A stretch of DNA of 5,371 nucleotides from Bacteroidota bacterium (GTDB taxonomy: Bacteria; Bacteroidota; Bacteroidia; Flavobacteriales; Flavobacteriaceae): the NCBI GenBank assembly GCA_022601215.1, contig JAHZIZ010000192.1, positions 1 through 5,371 on the forward strand, given 5' to 3'. Below are positions 1-5,371 of the stretch, one piece after another (the stretch's first letter is position 1; the number at the start of each line of letters is the position of its first letter). The translations under genes and the position numbers were made by a program. The notes beneath the pieces are model-generated. The model was not told the DNA's origin. It worked only from the letters and a program-made list of their open reading frames with translations, and searched no databases.

Positions 1-528
1 CATGATTATTTAGTACATCGTTACCTGAAACATAATGACACCAATCCCTTGTGGCTTGCTCATGGAGGAGCGGAAAGCAAAAACAGCTATGACGGTCTTT
101 CAGAAGAAGAAAAGCAAGTGCATCTTCGATTTTATCGATCCTTAAAAAACTATCATATCGACCATAAAAACCGCCTATTTGTACATGCAGGTTTTACCAA
201 CCTACACGGTCCTAAATATGAACATTTTGGCAATATGGTGTTTTGGGATCGTACATTATGGGAACTAGCGAAGGCTATGGATTCCTCTTTGTCAAAAAAC
301 GACAATCGCTATCCTTCACGACTCCAATTATTTTCTGAAATTTACATTGGACATACGCCTGTATCACGTATTGGTAAAACCGAACCCGTCAATTTTGCCA
401 ATGTTTGGAATGTAGATACTGGTGCCGCATTTAAAGGGCCTCTTTCAATAATAAATGCCCAGACTAAGGAAGTCTGGCAAAGCGATCCTGTTTATACTCT
501 ATATCCAGAAGAAACAGGAAGAAATTAA
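1..528 (+). CDS. Metallophosphoesterase / PPP-type serine-threonine protein phosphatase (5' end outside window)
   Basis: This is the C-terminal 175 residues of a calcineurin-like (PPP superfamily) phosphatase; family members of this kind are usually about 240 residues, so roughly 70 are missing to the left. The frame is open from base 1, so the TTG at 49 is an internal Leu, not a start. The first codon is His followed by Asp, which fits the end of the GN-H-[DE] motif; its His is the general acid in PPP enzymes. Further motifs are a WLAHGG segment (18-23), FVHAGF (60-65, metal-ligand His62), YIGHTP (115-120, metal-ligand His118) and WNVDTGAAFKG (about 136-146). The family dephosphorylates phosphoproteins or small phosphate esters with a two-metal centre; the actual substrate cannot be read from the sequence. 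No signal peptide is visible in the part present, which suggests a cytosolic enzyme. The TAA stop overlaps the stop of the convergent lipoprotein gene, and no terminator lies between them. Confidence 0.9.
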   Translation, partial: HDYLVHRYLKHNDTNPLWLAHGGAESKNSYDGLSEEEKQVHLRFYRSLKNYHIDHKNRLFVHAGFTNLHGPKYEHFGNMVFWDRTLWELAKAMDSSLSKNDNRYPSRLQLFSEIYIGHTPVSRIGKTEPVNFANVWNVDTGAAFKGPLSIINAQTKEVWQSDPVYTLYPEETGRN

Positions 529-896
529 AAAGGGGAAACGAATAACTCCCGCTGCTCTGTGATGACATGACAATCATCTGAAGTCATTCTAACTGAAACG
601 GCCGTTAAAGTTGCAGGGGTATACTGTTGTGAAGCTACATTAATTGCATAGGTTCCAGGCCGCTCCCCAGCTCCCAACCATACACCGTCTTCCAATTCTA
701 ACTCCTCACTATAGGAGCCATCTGTAGCCGAAACAATGAGCCCGGAAGTCACTGGCTGACTTGTGGTGGCATCGATCACTGTAATTTGCAATCCAAAGAC
801 AAATTCTTCGGTACAAGCTTGGACCATTTCTCCACTGTCATCGCTTCCACATGACAACAAAACAAAAGCTAATAAAACGATGGAAAACATTTTCAT
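525..896 (-). CDS. Small surface-type lipoprotein with carboxypeptidase-regulatory-like beta-sandwich domain
   Basis: This 123-residue protein begins with a lipoprotein signal peptide (MKMFSIVLLAFVLLSC), with lipobox LLSC and the lipidated Cys at 16. The next residues are Gly-Ser-Asp-Asp, which resembles the lipoprotein export signal that sends Bacteroidota lipoproteins to the cell surface. Residues about 32-105 read like a carboxypeptidase-regulatory/Ig-like fold: FGLQITVIDATTSQPVTSG at the start, then an ERPGTYAI turn (78-85) and a 'Y-tP' strand. Cys28 and Cys109 flank the domain and could form a disulfide. No catalytic residues are seen, so a binding or structural role is likely, but the function is unknown. 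The ATG at 896 is preferred; a second ATG two codons later is possible. No convincing Shine-Dalgarno sequence is present. The gene lies beyond the 929-966 terminator, so it is probably transcribed separately from the OmpA operon. Confidence 0.85.
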   Translation of the reverse strand: MKMFSIVLLAFVLLSCGSDDSGEMVQACTEEFVFGLQITVIDATTSQPVTSGLIVSATDGSYSEELELEDGVWLGAGERPGTYAINVASQQYTPATLTAVSVRMTSDDCHVITEQRELFVSPF

Positions 897-928
897 ACTT
901 CAAATTTTATTGAAAGATACATAAAAAA

Positions 929-966
929 GAAAATCCGCTTTCTCAATTAAGAAAAAACGGATTTTC
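929..966 (-). terminator. Rho-independent terminator of the OmpA/helix-hairpin-helix operon
   Basis: The arms 929-937 (gaaaatccg) and 958-966 (cggattttc) are perfect 9-base complements. An inner 5-bp helix (939-943 with 950-954) leaves a six-base loop and a small internal bulge. Read on the minus strand, the stem is followed by a T-rich tail (TTTTCTTTTTTAT), as expected for intrinsic termination. It starts 15 bases after the stop codon of the 982-1530 gene. A second small inverted repeat (967-972 aggttt with 978-983 aaacct) touches that stop codon. The terminator separates the operon from the downstream lipoprotein gene. Confidence 0.85.
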
Positions 967-981
967 AGGTTTAACAAAAAC

Positions 982-1530
982 CTAAGCTTTTCCGTGGTCA
1001 TGCTCGTCTTGCCATTTTTTGAGTTCCGTCCATTTACCTTCAAACGCCATTTTGGCCTGATCTGGCCAAGTTCCTGGATTATGAACCCTATATCGTTCTC
1101 CTTTGCTATCTAAAAATTCTTGCAATTTAGATACCGCAGTGGTAGATAGAGCTCCCCAAGTTGTTACTCCATTGTTTTGGAATAACTCCTGGATTTTAGG
1201 ACCTATACCTTCTACTACCGTAAGATCGTTTTCTTTAATTTTTTTGCCAAATGCGGCCTTAGCCGCCGCCGCATTGAAAGCAACACCTGTAGCCGCTCCG
1301 GCTGCGAAAGAAGCAACAGAAGTTGCTCCTCCACTTCCGCTACTTGAAGTAGTTGAAGTTAATTTCGCCTTGCAATCTGCCAAAGCAGTTTCCAATTCGG
1401 CATTCTTAGATTGCCATAATTCTATATCGGCATTATTGTCATTTCCTTTAGAGGACAGTCGTCCTAATAAATATCCTAGTAGCGCACTGATAAGCCCTAC
1501 AATTAATGGAATTAATATACACCAGTTCAT
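982..1530 (-). CDS. Membrane-anchored coiled-coil protein with C-terminal helix-hairpin-helix domain
   Basis: The 182-residue protein has four parts. Residues 4-23 form a single hydrophobic TM segment with regularly spaced Gly (12, 19, 23). Residues about 32-58 are charged and probably coiled coil. Residues 59-95 are a Ser/Gly- then Ala-rich linker. Residues about 101-182 are a helix-hairpin-helix module: DLTVVEGIGPKIQELF (102-117) carries the G-I-G-P-K hairpin, and a conserved-looking tail follows with HNPGTWPDQAKMAFEGKW (150-167). HhH motifs of this type usually contact nucleic acid backbones; Bacteroidota have many TM-anchored proteins with this tail, of unknown role. No positive charge precedes the TM segment, while Arg24 and Lys28 follow it, so the positive-inside rule predicts a cytoplasmic C-terminus. 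The gene starts 28 bases after the OmpA gene on the same strand, with no terminator between, so the two are probably co-transcribed. ATG at 1530 is the first in-frame start before the TM segment. Confidence 0.88.
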   Translation of the reverse strand: MNWCILIPLIVGLISALLGYLLGRLSSKGNDNNADIELWQSKNAELETALADCKAKLTSTTSSSGSGGATSVASFAAGAATGVAFNAAAAKAAFGKKIKENDLTVVEGIGPKIQELFQNNGVTTWGALSTTAVSKLQEFLDSKGERYRVHNPGTWPDQAKMAFEGKWTELKKWQDEHDHGKA

Positions 1531-1558
1531 ATGTTTATATTTTTAATAAGTTGATTAA

Positions 1559-2515
1559 TTAGTTTACCGTGACCACTGTTCTTCTGTTCATGGCCCGACC
1601 ATCCTCAGTAGCGTTACTTGCAACCGGTTCATCTGGCCCCTTCCCTACGGCCTCAATTTTAGCCTCAGTTATACCGTTACTCACCAAATAATTTTTTGCA
1701 AATTCGGCTCTTTTTTGGCTTATATTAACGTTACCCTCACGACTACCAGTATTATCCGTATGTCCCGTTACTAGAGCTTTCCCTCCATCAGTTTTATCTA
1801 GGTAACGAGTAATATCCGCTATTTTTTGTCGCTGTTCGGCAGTTAGATTAATGCTTGTTTCCGCATTACCAAAATGAAGCACCAAAGGATTTGCTTGGAT
1901 GCGCTCACGTAAGGCTTCCAATTCGGCTTTTTCATCTGCCACTGAAGCATCCGTTCCCGTATCAATAGCAAAATTAACAGGGCCACTCAGTACCTTTCCA
2001 TCTGGCACTAAACTCTCATCAAGTTTCCCAAAAAGATTCATCCGTGAAGAAGGGATTCCTTTAGAAATAAAATAGTTCTTTACAGCATTTGCTCTAGCCA
2101 TTCCTAAATTGGGAAAAGCTGAATTATTATCTTCCTCGCCTTTAAACAATCCAGTAATATCAACCGATTTATTTTCATTGGCATTAAGATATAACTGAAG
2201 TTCATCAATCCCTTCATTTACAGAAGCGGAAACAGGTCTAAGGATGGTATATCCTGAAGTGTCAAAATTGAAATTATCATCACTGCTAAAAGAGAAATCT
2301 CCATTGGAATCGTTAAAAACAAAAGGATTATGGGTAGCAGCTTTGTTAGTGGTTTTACTACTTACATCGTTAGAGGAATCCGTATCTACCATTTGCTCTT
2401 TAGCGGCAGCGTCGCCACAACAGGCATCGCCTCCACAACAGAGTTTCCAGTAGAAATAGGTCCCTATGAGGATGGTTAGTAAAATACCCAGTACATACAA
2501 GGTCTTTTTACTCAT
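1559..2515 (-). CDS. TM-anchored OmpA-family protein with two OmpA-like domains (first one degenerate)
   Basis: The 318-residue protein has an uncleaved-looking N-terminal TM segment (5-23) after MSKK, so the N-terminus should be cytoplasmic and the rest periplasmic. A Cys-rich repeat (26-37, CCGGDACCGDAA) lies directly beyond the membrane. An acidic, Ser/Thr/Asn-rich linker and a Phe/Asn/Asp-rich stretch (about 63-85) follow. A first OmpA-like fold occupies about 82-185. A canonical OmpA/MotB C-terminal domain occupies about 209-318, with TGHTDNTGSREGN (250-262) and SQKRAEFAKNYL (266-277). Asp254 and Arg269, 15 residues apart, match the pair that binds diaminopimelate of peptidoglycan in OmpA. 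The first domain keeps the equivalent Arg141 (NLGMARANAVKNYF) but has Lys125 where the Asp should be. The likely role is tethering the cell wall to the inner membrane; there is no beta-barrel, so it is not an OmpA porin. It is the first gene of a two-gene operon. No Shine-Dalgarno sequence is seen before the ATG. Confidence 0.92.
   Translation of the reverse strand: MSKKTLYVLGILLTILIGTYFYWKLCCGGDACCGDAAAKEQMVDTDSSNDVSSKTTNKAATHNPFVFNDSNGDFSFSSDDNFNFDTSGYTILRPVSASVNEGIDELQLYLNANENKSVDITGLFKGEEDNNSAFPNLGMARANAVKNYFISKGIPSSRMNLFGKLDESLVPDGKVLSGPVNFAIDTGTDASVADEKAELEALRERIQANPLVLHFGNAETSINLTAEQRQKIADITRYLDKTDGGKALVTGHTDNTGSREGNVNISQKRAEFAKNYLVSNGITEAKIEAVGKGPDEPVASNATEDGRAMNRRTVVTVN
2408..2440 (-). 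repeat. Imperfect tandem repeat inside the OmpA gene encoding CCGGDA-CCGDA
   Basis: On the minus strand, an 18-base unit (2440-2423, coding CCGGDA) is followed directly by a 15-base unit (2422-2408, coding CCGDA). The second unit lacks one Gly codon. The repeat gives two vicinal Cys pairs (26/27 and 32/33) just outside the TM segment. Confidence 0.75.
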
Positions 2516-2933
2516 TTGGACTTTTTTATGGTTAATGTCTTATGAAGTTACTAAATAAATTGATTGGTTATTAGGTGTTTAGGTGTTTATTCGATGAAAA
2601 GTCATTTTGGGACACCATAAAATCGTTAAAAAGCAACTTACTTTTAGTTTCTAAGCTTCAAATCATGTAATTCACGCTCAATCTGTTAATTAGCTCAAGG
2701 AGTTAGGCATTTATTGGCTTACCAAACTATCCATATCAAAATTCCTAACAGTTACAACAACTGCTGTCTTGGTCATAATTATAAAAGTTTACGGCCTCTC
2801 TTTTTTATAAATAAAGATGTCTTTTTACGAATGCCTTTAGGTGTTTCTTTAATCTCGCAAAAGAAATAGATACTTTTAAGAGGGTCCACAATCATCGTTT
2901 CATCCTTTACCTACTCTTTTTAATCCATGTTAG
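2516..2933. other. Divergent intergenic region, 418 bases
   Basis: This is the space between the minus-strand OmpA gene and the plus-strand outer-membrane protein gene, so both promoters should lie here. It is AT-rich, and I see no tRNA, no strong terminator and no exact Bacteroidota -7 element (TAnnTTTG) well placed for either gene. The nearest candidate is TACTTTTA at 2871-2878 (+), one mismatch from consensus and about 55 bases before the outer-membrane protein start, but without a clear -33 TTG partner. The region also holds an 8-base repeat (2571-2589, with another copy at 2837-2846) and a weak 5-bp hairpin (2749-2763). Two very short minus-strand frames are present, of 38 codons (2779-2895) and 21 codons (2711-2776). 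I do not call them genes. Confidence 0.6.
2571..2589. repeat. Tandem 8-base repeat ttaggtgt in divergent intergenic region
   Basis: Two exact copies of ttaggtgt (2571-2578 and 2579-2586) are followed by a partial third (tta). Another copy, as ttaggtgttt, lies at 2837-2846. The tandem pair is about 55 bases upstream of the OmpA start codon, a position that could hold a regulator site, but it could equally be slippage. Confidence 0.6.
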
Positions 2934-4223
2934 ATGCTGCATCGCACATTTTGCTTATTGTTTGTTCCTATGACCATTTTTGGCCAGACCAGTTCATTTA
3001 AAGGATTGGCCACGAGTAGACATGGCGGTATTCATGCGGTTATCTATAACCCCGCTGCTATAGGGATCTCACCAAATAAAGTTGAACTAAACGTAGCTTC
3101 TGGTTACACATTATTAGGAAGCGACTATTCCTATATTGAGTTAGGTGACGGTATAAACTTAACAGAAGGGTTTAACTTTGAGAGTGAGAATACCACAGGA
3201 AAAACCGATAATAACTTCTATCGAAATGTTGATATTGCAGGACCCGCGGCAATGGTTTATCTAGACAGGCACCACTCGGTAGGAATTTCAACCAGAATTA
3301 GAGGAATGTATAACATCAACAATCTTCGTGGGGAACTACTTCAAGGTGTGAGTGGAGGATTTGACTTCAATGAAAATAGCGCCACTGTAAATCCCGCATT
3401 CTCTGGAACTCTTAACACTTGGGGCGAATTGGGGCTTACTTATGCCTATTCCCATCGAAATGTGCATTGTGATATTTCTTTTGGAGCTACAATAAAATTT
3501 CTTAGCGGAATTGGAGGTCTATTTTTTCATTCACAAGGAGTTGAAGCGAGTATTGACGCAGATAGAAAAACCACTACGCTTGATGGTCAACTCAATTTTG
3601 GTTCGACCATAGACTTTGACAGTAGTGACATTACATTGGACACAGGGAGCCTAGACGTGGGATTAGACATTGGTGCCATCTTTAAATTTTCGTCAATATC
3701 CTTACTAAAAGGGAGAGCAATGACCCTTAGGGTTTCCATTGTAGACATTGGACAAATTGAATACGAAGAAGTTAAAACCACTACATATTTCTTAGACGAA
3801 GAAGTCAATTCTATTGTCTTTGATACCAAAGATATTGTGCAAACCCTTAATGTAAACTATGCGCGGAAAATAAAAACCGTTCCGCGAAATATGAAGTTGC
3901 CTACATCAGTTCATCTCTTTTTGGATACCGAATTATCATACCCTTTCAACTTGGGGATTGAAACATCCTTCTCATTGAGAAGTAAAAAAACGTTCCAAGC
4001 GAACCGAGTCTTCAATTATGTTACTTTAAATCCGAGATATGAAACGCGTCGAATAGGTGTATTTAGCCCTATCTCAATTCAGCAACACACAGGGCTATCA
4101 TGGGGGTTCGGATTTAGCGTAGGGTACGTTACTTTAGGTTCAGGGTCCATAGTCTCAAACATAATTTCTGCATCGAAAGTCAACGATGTTTATGTAGGAA
4201 TTAAGCTTCCTATAAAAAAGTAA
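2934..4223 (+). CDS. DUF5723-like outer-membrane beta-barrel protein with signal peptide
   Basis: The 429-residue protein starts with a signal peptide (MLHRTFCLLFVPMTIFG), with likely cleavage before Gln18, a pattern typical of Bacteroidota secreted proteins. The ATG at 2934 is preceded directly by an in-frame TAG (2931-2933), so no longer start is possible. After an opening with YNPAAIGISPNKVELNV (about 38-54), the rest is made of alternating amphipathic strands ending in charged turns, as in outer-membrane beta-barrels. The overall layout resembles the DUF5723 family of Bacteroidota, whose members average about 400-500 residues and whose function is unknown. No TonB box, plug domain, OmpA domain or T9SS C-terminal sorting signal was seen. 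It is a single-gene transcription unit with its own terminator, divergent from the OmpA operon. Its role could be structural or in small-molecule passage; I cannot tell which. Confidence 0.82.
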   Translation: MLHRTFCLLFVPMTIFGQTSSFKGLATSRHGGIHAVIYNPAAIGISPNKVELNVASGYTLLGSDYSYIELGDGINLTEGFNFESENTTGKTDNNFYRNVDIAGPAAMVYLDRHHSVGISTRIRGMYNINNLRGELLQGVSGGFDFNENSATVNPAFSGTLNTWGELGLTYAYSHRNVHCDISFGATIKFLSGIGGLFFHSQGVEASIDADRKTTTLDGQLNFGSTIDFDSSDITLDTGSLDVGLDIGAIFKFSSISLLKGRAMTLRVSIVDIGQIEYEEVKTTTYFLDEEVNSIVFDTKDIVQTLNVNYARKIKTVPRNMKLPTSVHLFLDTELSYPFNLGIETSFSLRSKKTFQANRVFNYVTLNPRYETRRIGVFSPISIQQHTGLSWGFGFSVGYVTLGSGSIVSNIISASKVNDVYVGIKLPIKK

Positions 4224-4250
4224 AAACCCAGCGTATATCGCTGGGTTTTT
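4222..4250. terminator. Strong, probably bidirectional rho-independent terminator
   Basis: The arms 4222-4233 (aaaaacccagcg) and 4239-4250 (cgctgggttttt) are perfect 12-base complements around a five-base loop (tatat). The left arm begins inside the TAA stop of the outer-membrane protein gene. On the plus strand the stem ends in a run of five T. On the minus strand it ends in TTTTTACTTTTTTA, so the same hairpin can also stop transcripts of the aldehyde dehydrogenase gene, whose stop lies 57 bases away. Confidence 0.93.
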
Positions 4251-4307
4251 ATCATTTATTGAGCTCATTAGTCATTTGAAGCAACAAATCACAGAGTTCT
4301 AATTTGA

Positions 4308-5371
4308 CTATAAATCGAATTTAATTCCTTGTGCTAATGGTAATTCGTCAGAATAGTTCACGGTATTTGTTTGTCTACGCATGTAGACCTTCCAAGCATC
4401 AGATCCTGACTCACGTCCACCACCTGTTTCCTTCTCACCTCCAAAAGCTCCACCAATTTCGGCACCTGATGTACCAATATTTACATTGGCAATTCCACAG
4501 TCTGAACCAGCGTACGATAAGAACTTCTCTGCTTCTTTCATTTCATTGGTCATGATAGCAGAAGATAATCCTTGAGCCACTCCGTTCTGTATGTTGATGG
4601 CATCTTCAACGTCTCCACTATATTTCATTAAATATAAAATAGGCGCAAATGTTTCGTGCTGCACAATTTCGTATGTATTTTCAGCTTCAATGATTGCTGG
4701 TTTAACATAGCAACCACTTTCAAAACCTTCTCCTTCTAACACACCGCCTTCAACCAAGACTTTTCCACCTTCAGCTTTGGCCTTTTCTATGGCACTTAAA
4801 TATGTATTTACAGCATCTTTATCGATAAGCGGTCCAACGTGATTGGTTTCGTCCAATGGATTCCCAATAACTATCTGCTCATAAGCGCCTACAATGGCAT
4901 CTCTTACTTTATTGTAAACCGACTCGTGTATAATCAGTCTTCGAGTAGATGTACAACGTTGTCCACAGGTTCCAACTGCTCCAAAAACAGCGCCAGGAAC
5001 CACTACTTTTAAATCGGCTGTAGGCGTAATGATGATCGCATTATTACCTCCTAATTCTAAAAGAGATTTTCCAAATCGTTCTGCAACTCTTGCTCCTACA
5101 ATACGTCCCATTCTAGTAGAACCTGTAGCAGAAATTAGTGGAATCCTTGTGTCTGAAGTTAACATCTCTCCAACTTTATAATCACCATTGATCAAGCAAG
5201 AAATTCCTTCAGGAAGGTTGTTTTCTTTTAACACATCGGCGATAATATGCTGACATGCAATTGAACAAATAGGTGCTTTTTCAGAAGGTTTCCAAACACA
5301 AACATCACCACAAACCCAAGCAAGGGCTGTAGTCCAAGCCCAAACGGCTACAGGAAAGTTAAACGCTGAGA
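4308..5371 (-). CDS. ALDH7-family aldehyde dehydrogenase, alpha-aminoadipic semialdehyde dehydrogenase type (5' end outside window)
   Basis: The last 353 residues of an NAD(P)-dependent aldehyde dehydrogenase are present; ALDH7 proteins are about 510 residues, so about 160 are missing. The frame stays open to the right edge, so the GTG at 5234 is an internal Val. Visible motifs, numbered from the first complete codon, are SAFNFPVAVW (1-10, oxyanion-hole Asn4), VWKPSEK (25-31, cofactor-binding Lys27), LELGGNN (104-110, general base Glu105) and GTCGQRCTSTRR (133-144, nucleophile Cys139). The C-terminus has SGAEIGGAFGGEKETGGGRESGSDAWK and ends in LPLAQGIKFDL. The GGNNA, QRC and SGAEIGGAFGGEK wording is diagnostic of ALDH7 (antiquitin, bacterial AmaB). 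In ALDH7 the Arg before the nucleophile and the Gly-Ala of the anchor loop hold the aminoadipate carboxylate; both are present. The expected reaction is alpha-aminoadipic semialdehyde to alpha-aminoadipate in lysine catabolism, in the cytosol. No lysine-pathway neighbour is visible, so the substrate is inferred from the family. Confidence 0.94.
   Translation of the reverse strand, partial: SAFNFPVAVWAWTTALAWVCGDVCVWKPSEKAPICSIACQHIIADVLKENNLPEGISCLINGDYKVGEMLTSDTRIPLISATGSTRMGRIVGARVAERFGKSLLELGGNNAIIITPTADLKVVVPGAVFGAVGTCGQRCTSTRRLIIHESVYNKVRDAIVGAYEQIVIGNPLDETNHVGPLIDKDAVNTYLSAIEKAKAEGGKVLVEGGVLEGEGFESGCYVKPAIIEAENTYEIVQHETFAPILYLMKYSGDVEDAINIQNGVAQGLSSAIMTNEMKEAEKFLSYAGSDCGIANVNIGTSGAEIGGAFGGEKETGGGRESGSDAWKVYMRRQTNTVNYSDELPLAQGIKFDL

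Noticed and set aside
49..528. TTG at 49 as the start of the phosphatase
   Set aside because: The frame is open to base 1, and the upstream codons encode family sequence (His-Asp of the GNH[DE] motif), so the gene begins outside the window.
912..919. Promoter -7 element TATCTTTC on the minus strand before the lipoprotein gene
   Set aside because: It is one mismatch from TAnnTTTG, but the only TTG upstream is inside the terminator loop and about 24 bases away, so support is too weak.
1103..1546. Plus-strand 147-codon frame
   Set aside because: It lies antisense to the coiled-coil/HhH gene, and its Ala/Pro-rich product reflects the Ala-rich linker codons on the other strand.
2244..2453. Plus-strand 69-codon frame
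   Set aside because: It is a shadow antisense to the OmpA gene with low-complexity Leu/Ser composition and no family resemblance.
2927..2998. Plus-strand ATG at 2927 as a start just before the outer-membrane protein
   Set aside because: It is in a different frame and stops after 23 codons; the ATG at 2934 leads into a proper signal peptide.
3587..3829. Minus-strand 80-codon frame
   Set aside because: It is fully antisense to the outer-membrane protein gene, with Ser-rich composition and no recognisable domain.
4311..4323. Inverted repeat taaat-cga-attta near the aldehyde dehydrogenase stop
   Set aside because: It has only 5 A/T pairs and lies within the coding sequence of the conserved C-terminus, so chance and coding constraint explain it.
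4331..4555. Plus-strand 74-codon frame
   Set aside because: It is antisense to the highly conserved C-terminus of the aldehyde dehydrogenase; its His/Gln/Leu-rich product is typical of a shadow frame.
4308..5234. GTG at 5234 as the start of the aldehyde dehydrogenase
   Set aside because: The frame continues upstream with essential ALDH motifs (FNFP, WKPSEK), so this Val is internal.

Overview
The window looks like a chromosomal stretch of a marine-type member of the Bacteroidota, probably the family Flavobacteriaceae. This is inferred from AT-rich DNA, start codons without clear Shine-Dalgarno sequences, a lipoprotein with a Bacteroidota-style surface-export signal (Cys-Gly-Ser-Asp-Asp), a DUF5723-like outer-membrane protein whose signal peptide ends in Phe-Gly-Gln, and a TM-anchored OmpA protein paired with a helix-hairpin-helix protein. 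No mobile element, CRISPR array, tRNA or rRNA was seen.

Layout, left to right. (1) 1-528 (+) is the 3' part of a PPP-type metallophosphoesterase. (2) 525-896 (-) is a small lipoprotein that meets it tail to tail with a 4-base overlap. (3) A hairpin terminator at 929-966 closes a two-gene minus-strand operon: an OmpA-family protein (1559-2515), then a membrane-anchored coiled-coil/helix-hairpin-helix protein (982-1530). (4) 2516-2933 is a 418-base divergent intergenic region with an 8-base repeat and two very short minus-strand reading frames of doubtful status. (5) 2934-4223 (+) is a DUF5723-like outer-membrane protein that ends in a strong terminator hairpin at 4222-4250. (6) 4308-5371 (-) is the C-terminal two thirds of an ALDH7-family aldehyde dehydrogenase (alpha-aminoadipic semialdehyde dehydrogenase type), which runs off the right edge.

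How the genes relate. Three or four of the six genes are envelope proteins: a lipoprotein, a peptidoglycan-binding OmpA protein, its TM-anchored partner and an outer-membrane barrel. The two end genes are soluble enzymes with no obvious link to them. The most interesting unit is the OmpA/helix-hairpin-helix pair. Charge distribution predicts that the OmpA domains face the periplasm and the helix-hairpin-helix domain faces the cytoplasm, so the pair could in principle connect cell wall and nucleoid. That is a hypothesis. I found no clearly new defence, mobile or metabolic system here.
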